Shown here: in pieces, positions 28,225 through 41,400 of the stretch
Layout of the letters: each line of letters opens with the position of its first letter
Numbering within the stretch: position 1 is the stretch's first letter
From: Aureococcus anophagefferens
Lineage: Eukaryota; Sar; Pelagophyceae; Pelagomonadales; Pelagomonadaceae
Length of the DNA: 64,000 bases
Reading direction: 5' to 3'
NCBI RefSeq assembly: GCF_000186865.1
Contig: NW_008705565.1
Coordinates: 1,961,811-2,025,810, forward strand
Made by a program: the position numbers and the translations under genes
Notes under the pieces: model-generated
Databases searched by the model: none
The model's input: only the letters and a program-made list of their open reading frames with translations
Told to the model about the DNA's origin: nothing

Positions 28225-31200
28225 TTAGGGGGCGCCCGGCGCGAGGGACACGACGCCCCGGTCGTGGGAGACGCCCGGGATGGCGAGGAGCCAGGCGCCG
28301 AGGTCCGGGCAGGGCTCGCCCGTGTGCTCGGCGAGGGCCGACGGCGACAGCGGGAAGCCGACGGCGCGCGCGAAGGACGCGTCGAGCATCGGGAACGCGA
28401 GCGCGCGGCCCGGCGCGCGCGCGAGGATCTGGGCGATGGCGCCGCGCGCGAGGTGCGCCGGCACGGCGCCCGCCGACGGCGGGCCGAGGCGCTCGAGCCG
28501 CGCGGCGAGCGCGTCGTCGGCCGCGGCCGCGGGGAGCCAGGGCCGGAAGACGGCGGCGAGGCCCGCGAGGAGCGCGGCGCCGCTCGCCGCGTCGGGCCGC
28601 GCGCGGCCCCGGAGCGCGGCGCCCGCGGCGTCGCGGAACGCGTCCGCGGCGCGCGCGAGGTCGGGCCGCGCGGCCTTCGCGAGCTTCGCCTCGAGCGCGT
28701 CCGGTGGCAGCGACCGCGGGTCGCGGGCGCAGCGGAGCGCGAGGCCGAGCCACTCGTCGCCCGGCGGGAGCACGGTGACGCTCTCGGCGCGCGCGCCGCC
28801 GCCGGCCGTGTCGACCATGGCGCCCGCGACGGCGTAGACCGTCGCGTCGCGGTCGTCGGCCGCGTGGTGCACCGCGACGGCCGCGAGCGAATGGAAGGGC
28901 GTGAGCACCTGGGCCGACGGCGGCGCCGACGCGCCCGCCGACGCCGGCGCGAAGACCAACTTCCACGCGGGCTTGGGCACGTCCAGTTTCACGGCGACCG
29001 CGCGGCGGCTCGGCGGCTCCGGCGGCAGGCCCGGGTACCGCGGCGGCCCGCCCGGCCGGTCCGCCCACACGCGAAGCTGGTTGTCGCGGTAGCCCATGGC
29101 CATGGCGCTCAGCAGCCGCGCGCCGACCGGCAGGTCGTTGAGGAGCGGCGGCCGGGGCTCGCCGCTCTCCCACGCCTGCCGCCCCTTCTCGCCGTCGGGC
29201 GCGAAGCGCAGCGCGGGCTTGCCCCGGAGGATCTGGGGCGCCCAGCGGATCCTGGCCCCGCAGCGGGTCGGCGCCGAAGAAGGTCGTCTCGAGCGCGAAC
29301 TCGAGTTTCGCGTCGTCGCGCGCGTCCGCGCCGCCGAACGACGCCGTCGCGGCGACGCCCTCGTGGCGCGCGCCGTAGCAGCAGTGCACCGCCGCCGGCA
29401 ACGCCTCCAGCAGGCTCCGCAGGTCCTTGAGCCGCGCCTTGGACGCGGACGTCTCGAGCAGGACGAGGTACGAGTAGCCCTCGCGCGCGCACTCGTCGTC
29501 GTAGCGGCGCGCGGCCGCGTCGACGACGCGGCGGTCGAAGACGGCGTCGAGGAGCTCGGCGGCGCCGGGCACGTCGAGCACGTCCCGCGCGACCCACGCG
29601 GCGACGGCGCCCGACGCGGCCGCGGACGCGGCCTGGCGGCGGCCGCGGCCGCGGCCGCCGCCGCGCGGGTCCGGCGCGAGCTCGCCGTCGAAGGCGGCGG
29701 CGTGCGCCGGGAAGACGCACCAGGCGCCGCTCAGGGAGAAGTGGGCCGCGAGGTCGTGGAGCGCCGCGACGACGGCGCGGCGCGGCGCCTGCGACGGCCG
29801 CGCGGACGTGAACGTCGTCCGCACGCCCGCGTCGTAGCGGAAGAGGCACTCCGGCGGGAAGAGGCCCAGGACGTGGCGCGCGCGCAGGTCCCGCGCGCCG
29901 TCGCCCGGCGCCGCGCGCGGCCTTGGCCTTGATGATCTGCTCGCGCATGGTCCAGGCCAGCAAAGCGCGGAGCGCGTTGAGCTGGACGGGGTCGCCGAGC
30001 TCGTCGGCCGTCGGCGGCCGGCCCGCGGCGTCCGCGGCCGCGCCGTCGCCGCGCGCCGCGAGCGCGTCGCGGACGCGGCTCCTCAAATTCGCCGCGGCCT
30101 GGGCGCACTGGCGCGCGCGGCCGTGGGCGACGCAGTGGCGCCGGCAGAAGGCGTGCTTGTCCGGCGCGGCCGCGTACGCGCGCTCGAGGCGCATGAGCGC
30201 CGCCGGCTCGCAGTAGTCGCCGCCGTCGAACGCGGCCCGCGCCAACAGCCCGTCGCGGACGAGTGAATTGTACTCGCCCGGGTCGCCGTGGACCAGCGGG
30301 TTCGCGGACCGCAGGGGGCTCTTGGGCAGCGACAGCGCGGCCGCCGCGCCCGTCGCCAACGGGCCGACGCCCAACGCCACCCCCAAAGCGACGAGGCGCC
30401 CCAGGCGCAGGTCGACGCCGAGCGCGGCGACGAAGGCGCCCGTGGGCGTCAGCGCCCCCTCGGCGCTCGCCGCCGCGTTCGCCGACCGCTCCGGCGCCCC
30501 TAAAAGGCCCGCGTCGCGGAGCGCGGCGAGCGCGCGCTCGACGTGCCGCGTCTTCGGCGGCTCGAGCGTCGACGCCAGGAGCGGCCCCACGGGCGCGTCG
30601 ATCATGGCCCGCAGGTTCAGCACCACGGCGTCCAAGGGCTGGCGGTGGATCTCGGAGACCTCGTGGTCCCGCAGCGCGTCGTCGAAGCGTCTTTTCCCGT
30701 AGAGGCGCCAGCAGCGGCCGGGCCGCACGCGGCCCGTGCGCCCCGCGCGCTGCGTCGCCGACGCGCGGCTCACCCAGGCCGGCGCGAGCACGGCGCGGTG
30801 GGACGCCGCGTCGTAGCGCAGGGCCTTGTGCGCGCCCAAGTCGAGCACGTCGTCGCAATCGGGCAACGTCACGGAGCTCTCCGCGGAGTTCGTCGCCAGG
30901 ACGACCTTGAAGCGGCCGTCCGTCGCCGGCGCGAAGGCCCGGGCCTGGTCCTCGTGGGGCAGCTCGCTGTGCACGGGCACGCACTCGAAGCGCCGGAGCT
31001 CGGCCGCGGTCCCCGCGACGTCGCCGACGTACGCGCCGCCGCGCGCCTCCAGACGGTCCGTGAGGTCGCCGATGTCCGCCATGCCCGGCACGAAGACGAG
31101 CGCGCAGGACTTGGACGCGTCGCGCGCTAGAGCGCAGCAGACGGCGACGACCAATTCGTGCTGGAACTTGCCGAGTTCCGCGTGCGGCGCGTCCTCGAGC

Positions 31201-32129
31201 GCGTCGTCCGCGGACGACCCCGCGGCGCCCTCGGCCTCGAGCTTCTCCCGCGCGGCCTTCTTCCGCTGTTCTTGCACTTCGTTGCGCTTGCGCTCCCAGG
31301 GCTGGAGCTGTTCCGCGCCCTCGATTTGGGGGTTCGCGAGGCGCATGGCCTGCAAAGCGGCGGCCTCCGTGCGGCCGCCGAAGCGGTGGCCGACGACGCG
31401 CGACACGGCGCCCGTCGCGATGTCGTCGGCGAAGACGACGTCCACGGGGAAGCGCTTCGCGCCGACGAAGATCGGCGGCGGGCACTTGAAATAGTCGCAG
31501 TAGAGGCCGCCCGCTAAGGTCGCGGACATGAGCACCAGCCGCAGCTCGGGCCGGAGTTCCAGCAGCCGCCGGCAGAGCAGGCAGAGCACGTCCGCGTCTA
31601 CCGTGCGCTCGTGGACCTCGTCGATGACGACGTGCGTGTGGTCCTGGAGCCGTTCCGGGTGGTGCGCGACGAGGCGCACGAGGTAGCCGCAGGTGACGAA
31701 GATGACCCGCGCCTTGCCCGCGGCCTCGTCGCGGACGCCGTGGCCGAGGCGGAGCGCGATCTCGTCCGGGTCCGAGTGCGTGTCGCGGACGCGCGCGCAC
31801 AGCGCGCGCGCGGCGATGCGCCGCGGCTGCGACACGAACATCTTCGCCTCGGGCATGGCCTCGAGGAGGATGAGGGGCACGCGGCTCGACTTGCCGCAGC
31901 CCGTCTCGCCGTGGATGACCGTGACGGGGTGGGCGCGCACGTGCGCGACGATGCGGTCCGCGTGGGCGTCGATGGGGAGGACGCAGGGGGGCGCTTTCGC
32001 GGGCGACCCGGGCGGCGCGGGCGGCGCGGGCGCGCCCGCTGGCGCGCCGACGCCCGCGCCGCCGCCGGGGTCATGGTCGGGGGGCGGCGGGGGGCCCGGC
32101 GCGCCGGCTTCAGTCGGGGGTGCAGCCAT
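28225..32129 (-). CDS. DEAH/DEVH-box RNA helicase with two single-base frameshifts
   Basis: About 1300 residues. Motif I GETGCGKSSRVP (about residue 75), motif II DEVHER, motif III SATLAGG, motif VI QRAGRTGRVRPGRC, then winged-helix and HA2-like regions and an OB-like C-terminal domain. This is the DHX-type SF2 family that unwinds or remodels RNA. The frame moves by one base twice: at the CCC run 29904-29906 (removing one base joins ...KAKAARGAG to DGARDLRARHVLG) and at the CCCC run 29256-29259 (joining ...GADPLR to ARIRWAPQILRGKP). Both are one extra G in a G run on the coding strand, so assembly or sequencing errors are as likely as a pseudogene. The start at 32129 is followed by a Pro-rich leader. 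Confidence 0.82.
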
Positions 32130-32316
32130 ACGCTACCCAGTCTGTTTGCCACACAATTTTTGTTGAAGTCAGCCAGCTTCGCTGCGGACAGGTTTACTCT
32201 GCAGACCCCGTCATCGATGTTGATTCTCGGCAGCCTCGGCGGTCCGCTACTCTAGAGTTGGCTGCCTGCGCCGTTCGCGCGCAGGCGTCGGCAGCCTCGG
32301 TACCGGTCCGCTGCTC

Positions 32317-32384
32317 GAGCTGTAGCCTGCGCGCCGTTCGCGCGGCCGGGAGCTGTAGCCTGCGCGCCGTTCGCGCGCGGCCGG
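32317..32384. repeat. Tandem repeat of about 33 bp upstream of the giant gene
   Basis: GAGCTGTAGCCTGCGCGCCG begins at 32317 and again at 32350, each running on through TTCGCGCG and GGCCGG. Related shorter pieces (TCGGCAGCCTCGG) lie at about 32228 and 32288. This fills most of the 276-bp gap between the divergent helicase and adhesin-like genes. Confidence 0.8.
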
Positions 32385-32405
32385 CGCACAGCAACCAGCG
32401 GCGCC

Positions 32406-35400
32406 ATGTGGCGGCGCTGGTGGGCGCTGGTCGCGGCACTCAGAACGCCACACGCAACAGCCGTCTACACGGTCGCGCTGTACCGCCAGCCCGCCGACGC
32501 CACCGCGGGCCTCGCCTTCGGGTCGCAGCCGACGGCCGTCGTCTACGACGACTCCGGCGCCGTCGCGGCGACGCTCGACGGCTCCTGCGTCGTCGACGTC
32601 TCCTCGTCGCCGAGCGGCCAGGAGGACCTGTTCCGCAACGGGTCGTCGCTCGAGCGGTTCCGGCGCATCCCCATCGTCGACGGCTACTGCGCCTTCGACC
32701 TCGTGTCCATCGACACCGTCGGCACCTACACCATCGGCGTGACCGCCGAGGACGACGACAACTTCGGCTTCGCGTTCGTCGTCTCCGACGCCTTCGACGT
32801 CGTCGTCGGGTCGCCGCACGAGATCGTCGTCGCGGGCTACCCGTCGGGCGGCACGGGCGGCGAGCCCTTCGGGCTGCAGCCCGTGATCAACGTGCTCGAC
32901 GTCGGCGGGAACCTCGTCTCCGACTGGTCCACGGGCTCCGTCACCGCGAAGATTTTGGACGACGGCGAGCTGGGCCGCTACTCGCCGAACCCCGGCGCGG
33001 AGCTGCTGCCGGCGTCGAAGACGACGGCGAACTTCGCCTTCGGCGAGGCGCAGTTCGACGGTTTGTACATCAACGAGGCCGGCGGGCCCTACTACCTGCT
33101 CTTCACGGCGGCGGACTTCGGGGACGTGGCGCTCGCGGGCGGCCAGCGCGCGGAGATCCCGGGCATGACGATCTACATCGGCGCGGCCCAGACCGTCGAG
33201 CTGCTGGAGCCGTTCTCGGAGTTCGCCGAGGGCGGCGCGCCCTTCGCGGCGCAGCCGAGATTGCGCATCGCCGACGCGGGCTCGAACACCGTGCTCACGG
33301 ACTCGACGTCGCTCATCGTCGCGACGCTGACGTCGAACCCGACGTCCTCGACGTTCATCTCCGCGGACGCGGCCGTCGCCGTCGTGGATATGGGCGTCGT
33401 GACGTTCTCGAACCTCGGCATCAACGCCGTCGGCGAGCGCTACGTCGTGTCCTTCACGCTCTGGCTCTACTCGTCGTCGACGGGCACGCACGCCGACAGC
33501 GGCATCAGCGTCGAGGGCGGCTACGTCGACGTCGCCGCGGGGCCGCCGGCGTACCTGGGCATCATCACGCCCGCGGGCGACGTCGTCGCCGGCGGCGCGG
33601 CCTTCGGCACGCAGCCGGCGCTGGCGCTCTACGACAAGGGCGCGAACGCCGTCGAGAGCGACGGCGCGGACGCGTACGTCGTCGAGGCCAGGGCAGCACA
33701 AGAGAGCGAAATTCCCAACTTCAAAGGCTCCGATCTCGGCCGTTCGCCGCTCGTTTCGGCTGATTCTTGGACGAGCGATCATCTCTCGGAGCGCGCTCGA
33801 AGCGTTGATGCTTTCTCCGGAACGCGCGCGCGCGGAACACTCACGTTGAAGCGACGTTGAATCTCTCTTGTGCTGCCCAGGTCGAGGCGGACATCGTGAC
33901 GTCGCTCGGCGAGGCGTGGATCGGCGTCGTCTCCACGGCGTCCGGCGACCCGCCGAAGGTCGCGAGCGTCGCCGTCGTCCTCGCGGGCGCCACGGCCCCG
34001 ACGCCCGCGGGCGCCGTCGGCAGCGCCCACGGCCTCGATACCCTGACCTCCGGCGACGCGGTGGAAATCGCGGTGACGTTCGACGGCGACTGCCGCGTCG
34101 AGCGCGAGGCCGACGGCTACGCGCTGCCCGTGCTGCGACTGAACGCGAACAACGGCACGCGGGGCGCCTACGCGAAGCTGACGACGACCTACGACTACTA
34201 CCGCACGCACGTCTTCACGTACGCGTTCCGCGAGGGCCGGGGCAGCACAAGAGAGCGAAATTCCCAACTTCAAAGGCTCCGATCTCGGCCGTTTTCCACT
34301 CGTTTCGGCTGATTTTTGGACGAGCGATCATCTCTCGGAACGGTCTCGAAGCGTGGATGCTTTTTCCGGAACGCGCGCGTGCGAAACACTCACGTTGAAG
34401 CGACGTTGAATCACCCTTGTGCTGCCCAGGCGAGGGCGACGACGCGGCGCTGCTGGACGCGTTCGGCGCCGGGGCGTTGGACGTGCGGGGCAACCCCTGT
34501 CTGGACGGCTACGGCCGCGAGGCCAACGCGACGCTGCCCGTCGGCGCCAACGCTCCGGGGTCCCTGGCGAACTCGACGCCCTACGCCGTGTCGACGGCGC
34601 GGCCGACGATCGTCGCGTGCAACCTGACCTTTCCCTCGACGCCGGGCATCTACGCGCCGGGCACGACGCTCGTCTTCAACGTCACCTTCGACGCCGACGT
34701 CGAGGTCGTGCTCGGGACCGGCGTCGGCGCCGCGGTCTATTTGCCGCTGCTCATCGAGCCGTCGCAGCCGACGCCCATCCCGACGTTCGCGCCGACGCCC
34801 AAGCCGAGCTCCTACCCGTTCAACGCGACGCCGGGGCCGACGCCGGAGCCCGTCGACTACGGCACGACGTCCTACGCGACCTACGCGTCGGGATCGGGCG
34901 GCCCGACGCTCGTCTTCGACAGGGCAGCACAAGAGAGCGAAATTCCCAACTTCAAAGGCTCATATCTCGGCCGTTTTCCGCTCGTTTTGGCTGATTTTTG
35001 GACGAGCGATCATCTCTCGGAACGGTCTCGAAGCGTAGATGCTTTTATCGGAACGCGCGCGCGCGGAATACTCACGTTGAAGCGACGTTGAATCACTCTT
35101 GTGCTGCCCAGGTCTTCGAGTACTACGTCCTCGCGGACCAGGACTCGCGCGGCCGACCCGTGGCCGTGCCGAACCGCACGGTGTTGTTGACGCCCGGCGG
35201 CGCCGCCGTCTACCGGCGCGCGGCGACGCCGACGACGACGGCGATCGCGAGCATCAACGCGAGCGCCGTCGAGAAGGCGGGCGTGATTCTGGACAACGCG
35301 CGGCCAAAAATCAACGCGAGCTACGGCGTGCGCCCCATCTCGCCGAACGGCACCTACTACGCCGGCGACGAGATCTTCCTCGAGATCGCCTTCGACATGG

Positions 35401-38400
35401 CCGTCGCGATCCCGGAGGTCTACCCGCCCGTGCTCGGCCTCGACTCCGGCATCGGCGCGGAGACGTTCGCGAGTTACTACTCCGGCACGGGCACGAAGGT
35501 GCTCACGTTCCGCTACACGGTCGTCGAGGACGACGACAACGCCCGCTTCGACGTCTGGGGCGACTCCAGTTTAGGCGTGTCGTCGTCGAACGGCTACGTG
35601 CGGCGCCTGAGCGACGACCCGCTCGTCGACGCGGATTTAGATTTGTCCGACGTGCGCCGGCACAAGAGCCTGGCGAACCTGAGCAAGATCAAGATCGACG
35701 GGCGCTACCCGGAGATCATCGCCTACGGCGTCGCGAACCGGACGACGTCGGCGGGCAAGCCCGTCCACAAGGGCAACACGACGCGCGTCGACGACGTCGT
35801 CACGGTCTCCGTGACCTACAACAAGCCCGTCCAGGTCTTCGGCGCGCCGACGCTGACCATCGACGCCGGCCGGGACCGCGAGGCCGTCTACAGCGGCGGC
35901 AACGCGTCGCGGACGATTTTTTTCGAGTACGTCGTCCGCGTCGCGGACGTGAGTTCGCGCCTGGGCATCCCCGCGTCGCAGAGCGAGATCAACGACGGCT
36001 ACACGGACGGCGCCTTCGGCGGGCGGGGGCGCATCCTCCTGTCGTCGGCGGCGCCGTCCGTCGCCGCGGACCCGCGGCTCTACCTCGCCGCGGCCGCGGA
36101 CAAGTCGCTCGGGAGCCCGCTGTCGTCTCCGGCGGCGTCGAACGTCGCGCTCCACAACTCGACGGGCTACACGGTCGTCGACGGGTCCCGGAGCCGCCCC
36201 ACGGCCGTCAAGTCCGTGACCTACGATTCGTCCGACGGCGTGGGCGGCGCCGCGGGCGCGTACGGCGCGGGCGACCGCGTGACGATTCTGGTCGAGTGGA
36301 CCGACGAGGTGCTGACGTCGTCGCCGCCGACGCTGCGCCTCAACAACGGCGCCGAGGCCATCTGGATCGGCGGCCTCGAGACGGAGACCTGGACCTACAT
36401 GTACCTCATCGCGGAGGCGGACGCGGAGGTGAAGAATCTGGCCGTCGCGCGCGTCGACGACTTCTTCGACCCGGGCATCGCCGGCTACCCGCGGACGGCC
36501 CTCTGGTGCAACTACAGCGCGGGCTGCGACATCACGGATAGGTTGGGCGTCGCCGCGAACCTGTCCATGGGCAACTTCTCCGGGAACCTGCAGCTGCCGG
36601 CGGGCATCGAGATCGACGTGACGCCGCCGCAGATTATAGACGTCGGCGTCTACACGCAGTCGTCGACCTACGCGCCTTTGGGCGACGGGCCCTACGGCGA
36701 CGAGGGCGCCTGGTACACGGTCGGCGAGATCATCGACCTCTGGATCGACTTCGACCGCGACGTGTCGCCCGCGTCCGACGACAAGCCCCTGCTCGAGCTC
36801 GACCTCGGCGGGAAAGCCAACTTCCCCTTCGCCGTCTACGACCGCATGGTGGGCAGCAAGCGCATGGCCTACAAGTACACGGTGCGCGCGGGCGACCACA
36901 CGCAGAACCTCACGCTCGTCGGCGTCAACGACGTCCAGGGCATGGCCGAGGTCTACCTCAAGGCGTCCGCGTTGACGACGCGGGCGAACCTGAGCCTGCC
37001 CCAGTACCTGCAGGGCGCCATGCTCGGCGCGAACACGTCGGCGACGGACGCGTCGGCGACGGAGTTGATCGTGGTCAAGACGGACCGCACGCCCGCGGTG
37101 TGGAACGTGTCCTTCGACGAAAGCCTGGCGACGGCGACGCTGGGCCCGGGCGACGACGTGACGATTTACGTCGACTTCACCTACCCCGTCGTCGTCGAGG
37201 GGGCGCCCGTGCTCTGCCTGAACGCGAACCGCGACGACGCGGACGCGCGCTACGTGTCCGGCTCCGGCACGACGCGCCTCGTCTTCGCCTACGACGTCCA
37301 GGCCGGCGACGTCGCGCTCCAGCTGGACTACACGGACAGGTACGCCCTGCGGCGGGGCCGCGTGCGCGACGCGGACATCTCCGACGACAAGCTCGCGTCC
37401 ATCGGGAAGATCGCCGCGGCGGCCGCGACGCCGGAGCTCGTCGCGGAGCTCACGCTGCCCGCGCCCGGCGAGCCGCGGTCCCTGTCGGGCGCGTCGCGGC
37501 CCGTGCTCGCCGTCGACGGCACGGCGCCGCGCATCGTCAAAGTCTCGCCGAACCCGAACTTGGCGTCCGGCACCGTCTTCGGCGCCGGCGACGAGGTCCG
37601 CGTGGACCTCACGTTCAGCCGCCCCGTGGTCGTCCAGGGCACGCCCAAACTGCTCATGGAGACGGGCCCCGTGGACCGCTACGCCTACTACGTCAACGGG
37701 TCGAACTCGACGACGCTGGAATTCCTCTACGTCGTCCAGGCGGGCGACAGCAACGACCGGCTGGACTACTTCGCGGACCAGAACCGCGCGCGCCGGGCCA
37801 CGGACACGCTCGTCCTGCCGGCGAACTGCACGATCAAGCTCGTCGCGGAGCGGCCCGTGCTCGACGCGGACGTGCTGCTGTCGCCGCCGCGGTCCGTGCT
37901 CATGTCCGCGTCGGGAACTGTGTACGCGGACGAGCCGGCCACGAAAACGTCGGCCGACGGCGGCGCCTATTTCGATGATCTGGCGACGTCCATCGTGGGC
38001 ATGGGCTACGTGATACGGTATTCGTCGAGCCACGTCTCCATGCCCGGGTTCGCGTTCCGCGCGAAGGGCGAGTTCAACGTGCTCTCGTCGGCCGCCGCGA
38101 AGCTCCAGGTCGGCGACGGCGGGTCCTTCGACGTCATGGAGGCGGCCTTCGGGAGCCAGGACGTCCAGTTCAGCCACGAGCAGGCCGGCGGGGATTTGTT
38201 GGGGTGGGCCGTGGCCACGGACTACGCGAGCGGCCGCATGGTCACCTCCGCCCCCGGCAAGGCCTACCCGCTGCCCGAGGTCCAACTGCTGACCGTCGGC
38301 GGGTCGGCGAGCGCGACGAGCGAGGAGGTCCAGGCCTACGGCGTGGGGGTGTTGGTGCAGGCCGCGGTGCAGTCGTTCACGACGTACGCCTCGCCGGGCG

Positions 38401-41400
38401 AGGAGGTCGGCGGCACGTTCAACCTGCAGTACAGCGACGAGGACGGCAATCTCGTCGCCGCGTCGGCGGACGTGCCGGCGGGGATTGAGCCGATGGCGGC
38501 CGCGGAGCTGCTCATGGACGCGTACCCGGACCTCGGCCTCGTGACCGCGAGCCGCGAGCCCTACGACTGGTGCGCGTGCACGGGCGCCTACACGTGGTCC
38601 ATCACCTTTGATGGCTTGCTGGGCACGCCCTACGTGGGGCTCCTCGTCGTCGACGGGTCGTCGCTGACGGGCGCGGGCGCGACGGCGACGAAGGTGAGCC
38701 GCGACGCGGAGTCGAGCTACACGAACGGCACGTGGCGCCTCGCGCTGCCCGCGGCGGAGGGGTCGAGCGTCGTCGTCAACGAGACGCGCGCGCTCCTCGC
38801 CGGCGCGTCGAGCGTCGACGTCAAGACGGCCATCGAGGAGGACCTGGGGCTGGACGTCGCCAACGTCGACGTCGCGGATCTGAACGACTACGGCGCGCGG
38901 CGCTGGGCCGTGACCTTCGCGGACCGCGTCGTCGCCGCGCCGGCGAACGCGACGTCGACGTCGATCCGCACGCTCAACGACGTGCCTCTGCTGATCGCGG
39001 AGTCCGTCGACCTCGCGGGCGGGCCGGGAGCGGCCGCGTGGGCGTCGCCGATCCGCGACGGCGAGTCGCCCGTCTGGGGCACCTTCGCCGTGAGCTTCAA
39101 CGGCGCGGGGCCGTCGGCGCCCATCGACCACGACGCGTCGGCGGCCCAGGTCGAGGAGAAGCTCGAGGGTTTGGAAAGCCTGGAGGACGTCGACGTGTCG
39201 AAGCACTACGATCTTTTGGGCGACGGCACGCACACGTACCGCGTGACCTTCTCCAAGGTCAAAGAGAAGAGCGACGTCGACACGGGCACGGGCGCCGCCG
39301 AGGGCTTCTCCTGGGTCGGCGCGCCCGTCTACGACCTGCCGGGCCTCGCCGTCGACGACGACGCGCTCTACGGCACGGCCGCGCGCGCGGTCGTGCACCG
39401 CGCGGGCGACTACGACGCCCTCGGCCAGGCGCCGCCGCCCTGGGCCGGCGCCGTGCGGGGCGCCCGGGGCAACGGCGCCGGCGCGGCCTACGTCTACCAG
39501 CGCGCGTTCCTCAACAACCAGGACTCGACGTACCAGTGGTCCCAGGAGTTCGCGCTGCGGCCCGACCCCGTCGACTACCACGGCGAGAACATGGCCTTCG
39601 GCCACGCGCTGAGCTTGGGCACGGGCGGGGACGTCGTCGCCGTGGGCGCGCCCTACGCGGAGGACCACGGCGTCACGGAGCAGCAGAACGTCACGTGCGG
39701 CGGCGCGTCGCGCGGAACGTTCCGCCTCGGGCTCTTCGGGTTCTGGACGGAGCCCATCGCCTACAACGCGTCGGCGTCGGAGCTCCAGAGCGCGCTGCGG
39801 GGCGCCTACGGCGGCACGGCGCGGCTCCACCCGACGCCCTACGTCGACGTCGAGCCGCTCGGCGTCGCGTCGATCTGCGGCAACGCGACGCGGGCCCCGC
39901 GCAACGGCACGAACAGCTCCCTGGCCTACGCGGCCAACGAAACGACGGTCGTCGTGACCTTCATCACGCCGCCGAGCGGCAAGGGCCTCGCGGCGACCGT
40001 CGCGGACCTGCCGCTGCTCTCGTTCAAGCCCGGCGACGACTTCGACGGGACGGTCGACGTCGCGGAGGTGCGCAAGGGCACGGCCATGCCCATGGGGGAC
40101 GACGCCATGGGCCAGGCGACGGGCGCGGCCTTCGTCTTCGCGCGGCGCCTCGTCGACGCGACGGCGTACCCCGCGTCCGGCGCGTGGGACCAGGCGGCGA
40201 AGCTCGGCGCGGCCGGCGGCCAGGCCGGGGACCGCTTCGGCTGGAGCGTCGCCGTGCACAACGCCTACGCCGGCGCCGACACGCTCGTGGTCGTCGGCGC
40301 GCCCGGCGGCGGCGACGACCGCGCGGGCCGCGTCTACGTCTTCTCCGACGCGGCCTACTCGGGCGCGTCGTCGACCTTCGAGGGGCCCCTCGACCCCCTC
40401 GACACGTCGGTCTACGGCACGGCGGCGGGCGACGACTTCGGCTATAGTCTGGCTTTATCGGCGACGTCGGGCGTCATCACGCTGCTCGTCGGCGCGCCCG
40501 GCGACGACGGCGGCGCGGGCGCGGTCTACGTCTTCAAGTCCACGGGCAGCGTCTGGGACACGAGCCACGGCTCCGGGTTCACGCTCACGCAGAAGATCGA
40601 GGCGACGGCCATGCTCCTGGCGCCCGCGCCGGGCGACCGCTTCGGCGCGTCGCTCGCGCTCGACGGCGACGACGCGCTCGTGGGAGCGCCCGGCGCGAGC
40701 GACTACGCGCGGCGCGGCTCCGCGGCCTACGAGTCGGCGGCGCCCGTCGCCGAGGCGGGCGCCGTCGCCGTGCTGAAGCGGGCGACGGTGCTCGACGCCT
40801 TCGACTTCGAGGAGCGGCTCGTCGCGACGAACGTGCTCCGCGGCGATCGCTTCGGCCAGGGCAGCAAAAGAGAGCAAAATTCCCAACTTCAAAGGCTCCG
40901 ATCTCGGCCGTTTTCCACTCGTTTCGGCTGATTTTTGGACGAGCGATCGTCTCTCGGAACGGTCTCGAAGCGTGGATGCTTTTTTTGGAACGCGCGCGCG
41001 CGAAACACTCACGTTGAAGCGACGTTGAATCACCCTTGTGCTGCCCAGGCTTCGGCATGTGCCTCGCGCTCGAGAACGGCACGGCCATCGCGACGTCTCT
41101 CGGCGGCCTGCGCGACCTGAGCTCGCGCATGGTCGCCCAGGACGCGGGCCTGCTGCCGCGGCACGCGCTCTGGCAGGTGCGGACCGTCGCGTCGAGGTGC
41201 GCCGCGAACGACACGCGGACGGGCTCCGTCTCGACGTGCGCGAGCCCCGTCGGCGGCGAGTTCCGCGTGGGCTGGCGGTCGACGAACGCGTCCGTCGCCG
41301 ACGAGCAGTGCGCGACCGTCGAGCCCTACGCGTCGATGACGTCGCGGAGCCTGTGCGAGGTCTACGCGGGGCTCCGCTACAACCTCTCCGCGCCGCGGAC

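Noticed and set aside
33689..33860. Peptide ESEIPNFKGS... read through the introners as coding sequence
   Set aside because: The same peptide appears in unrelated genes only because the element is repeated; host protein motifs (YYTAPEVF, VAQFTVGVHALGR) are continuous only when it is removed.
35637..40259. A 1540-codon open frame opposite the adhesin-like gene
   Set aside because: Composition is Arg/Ala/Val/Asp noise mirroring the GC-rich codons of the real gene; no domain is recognisable.
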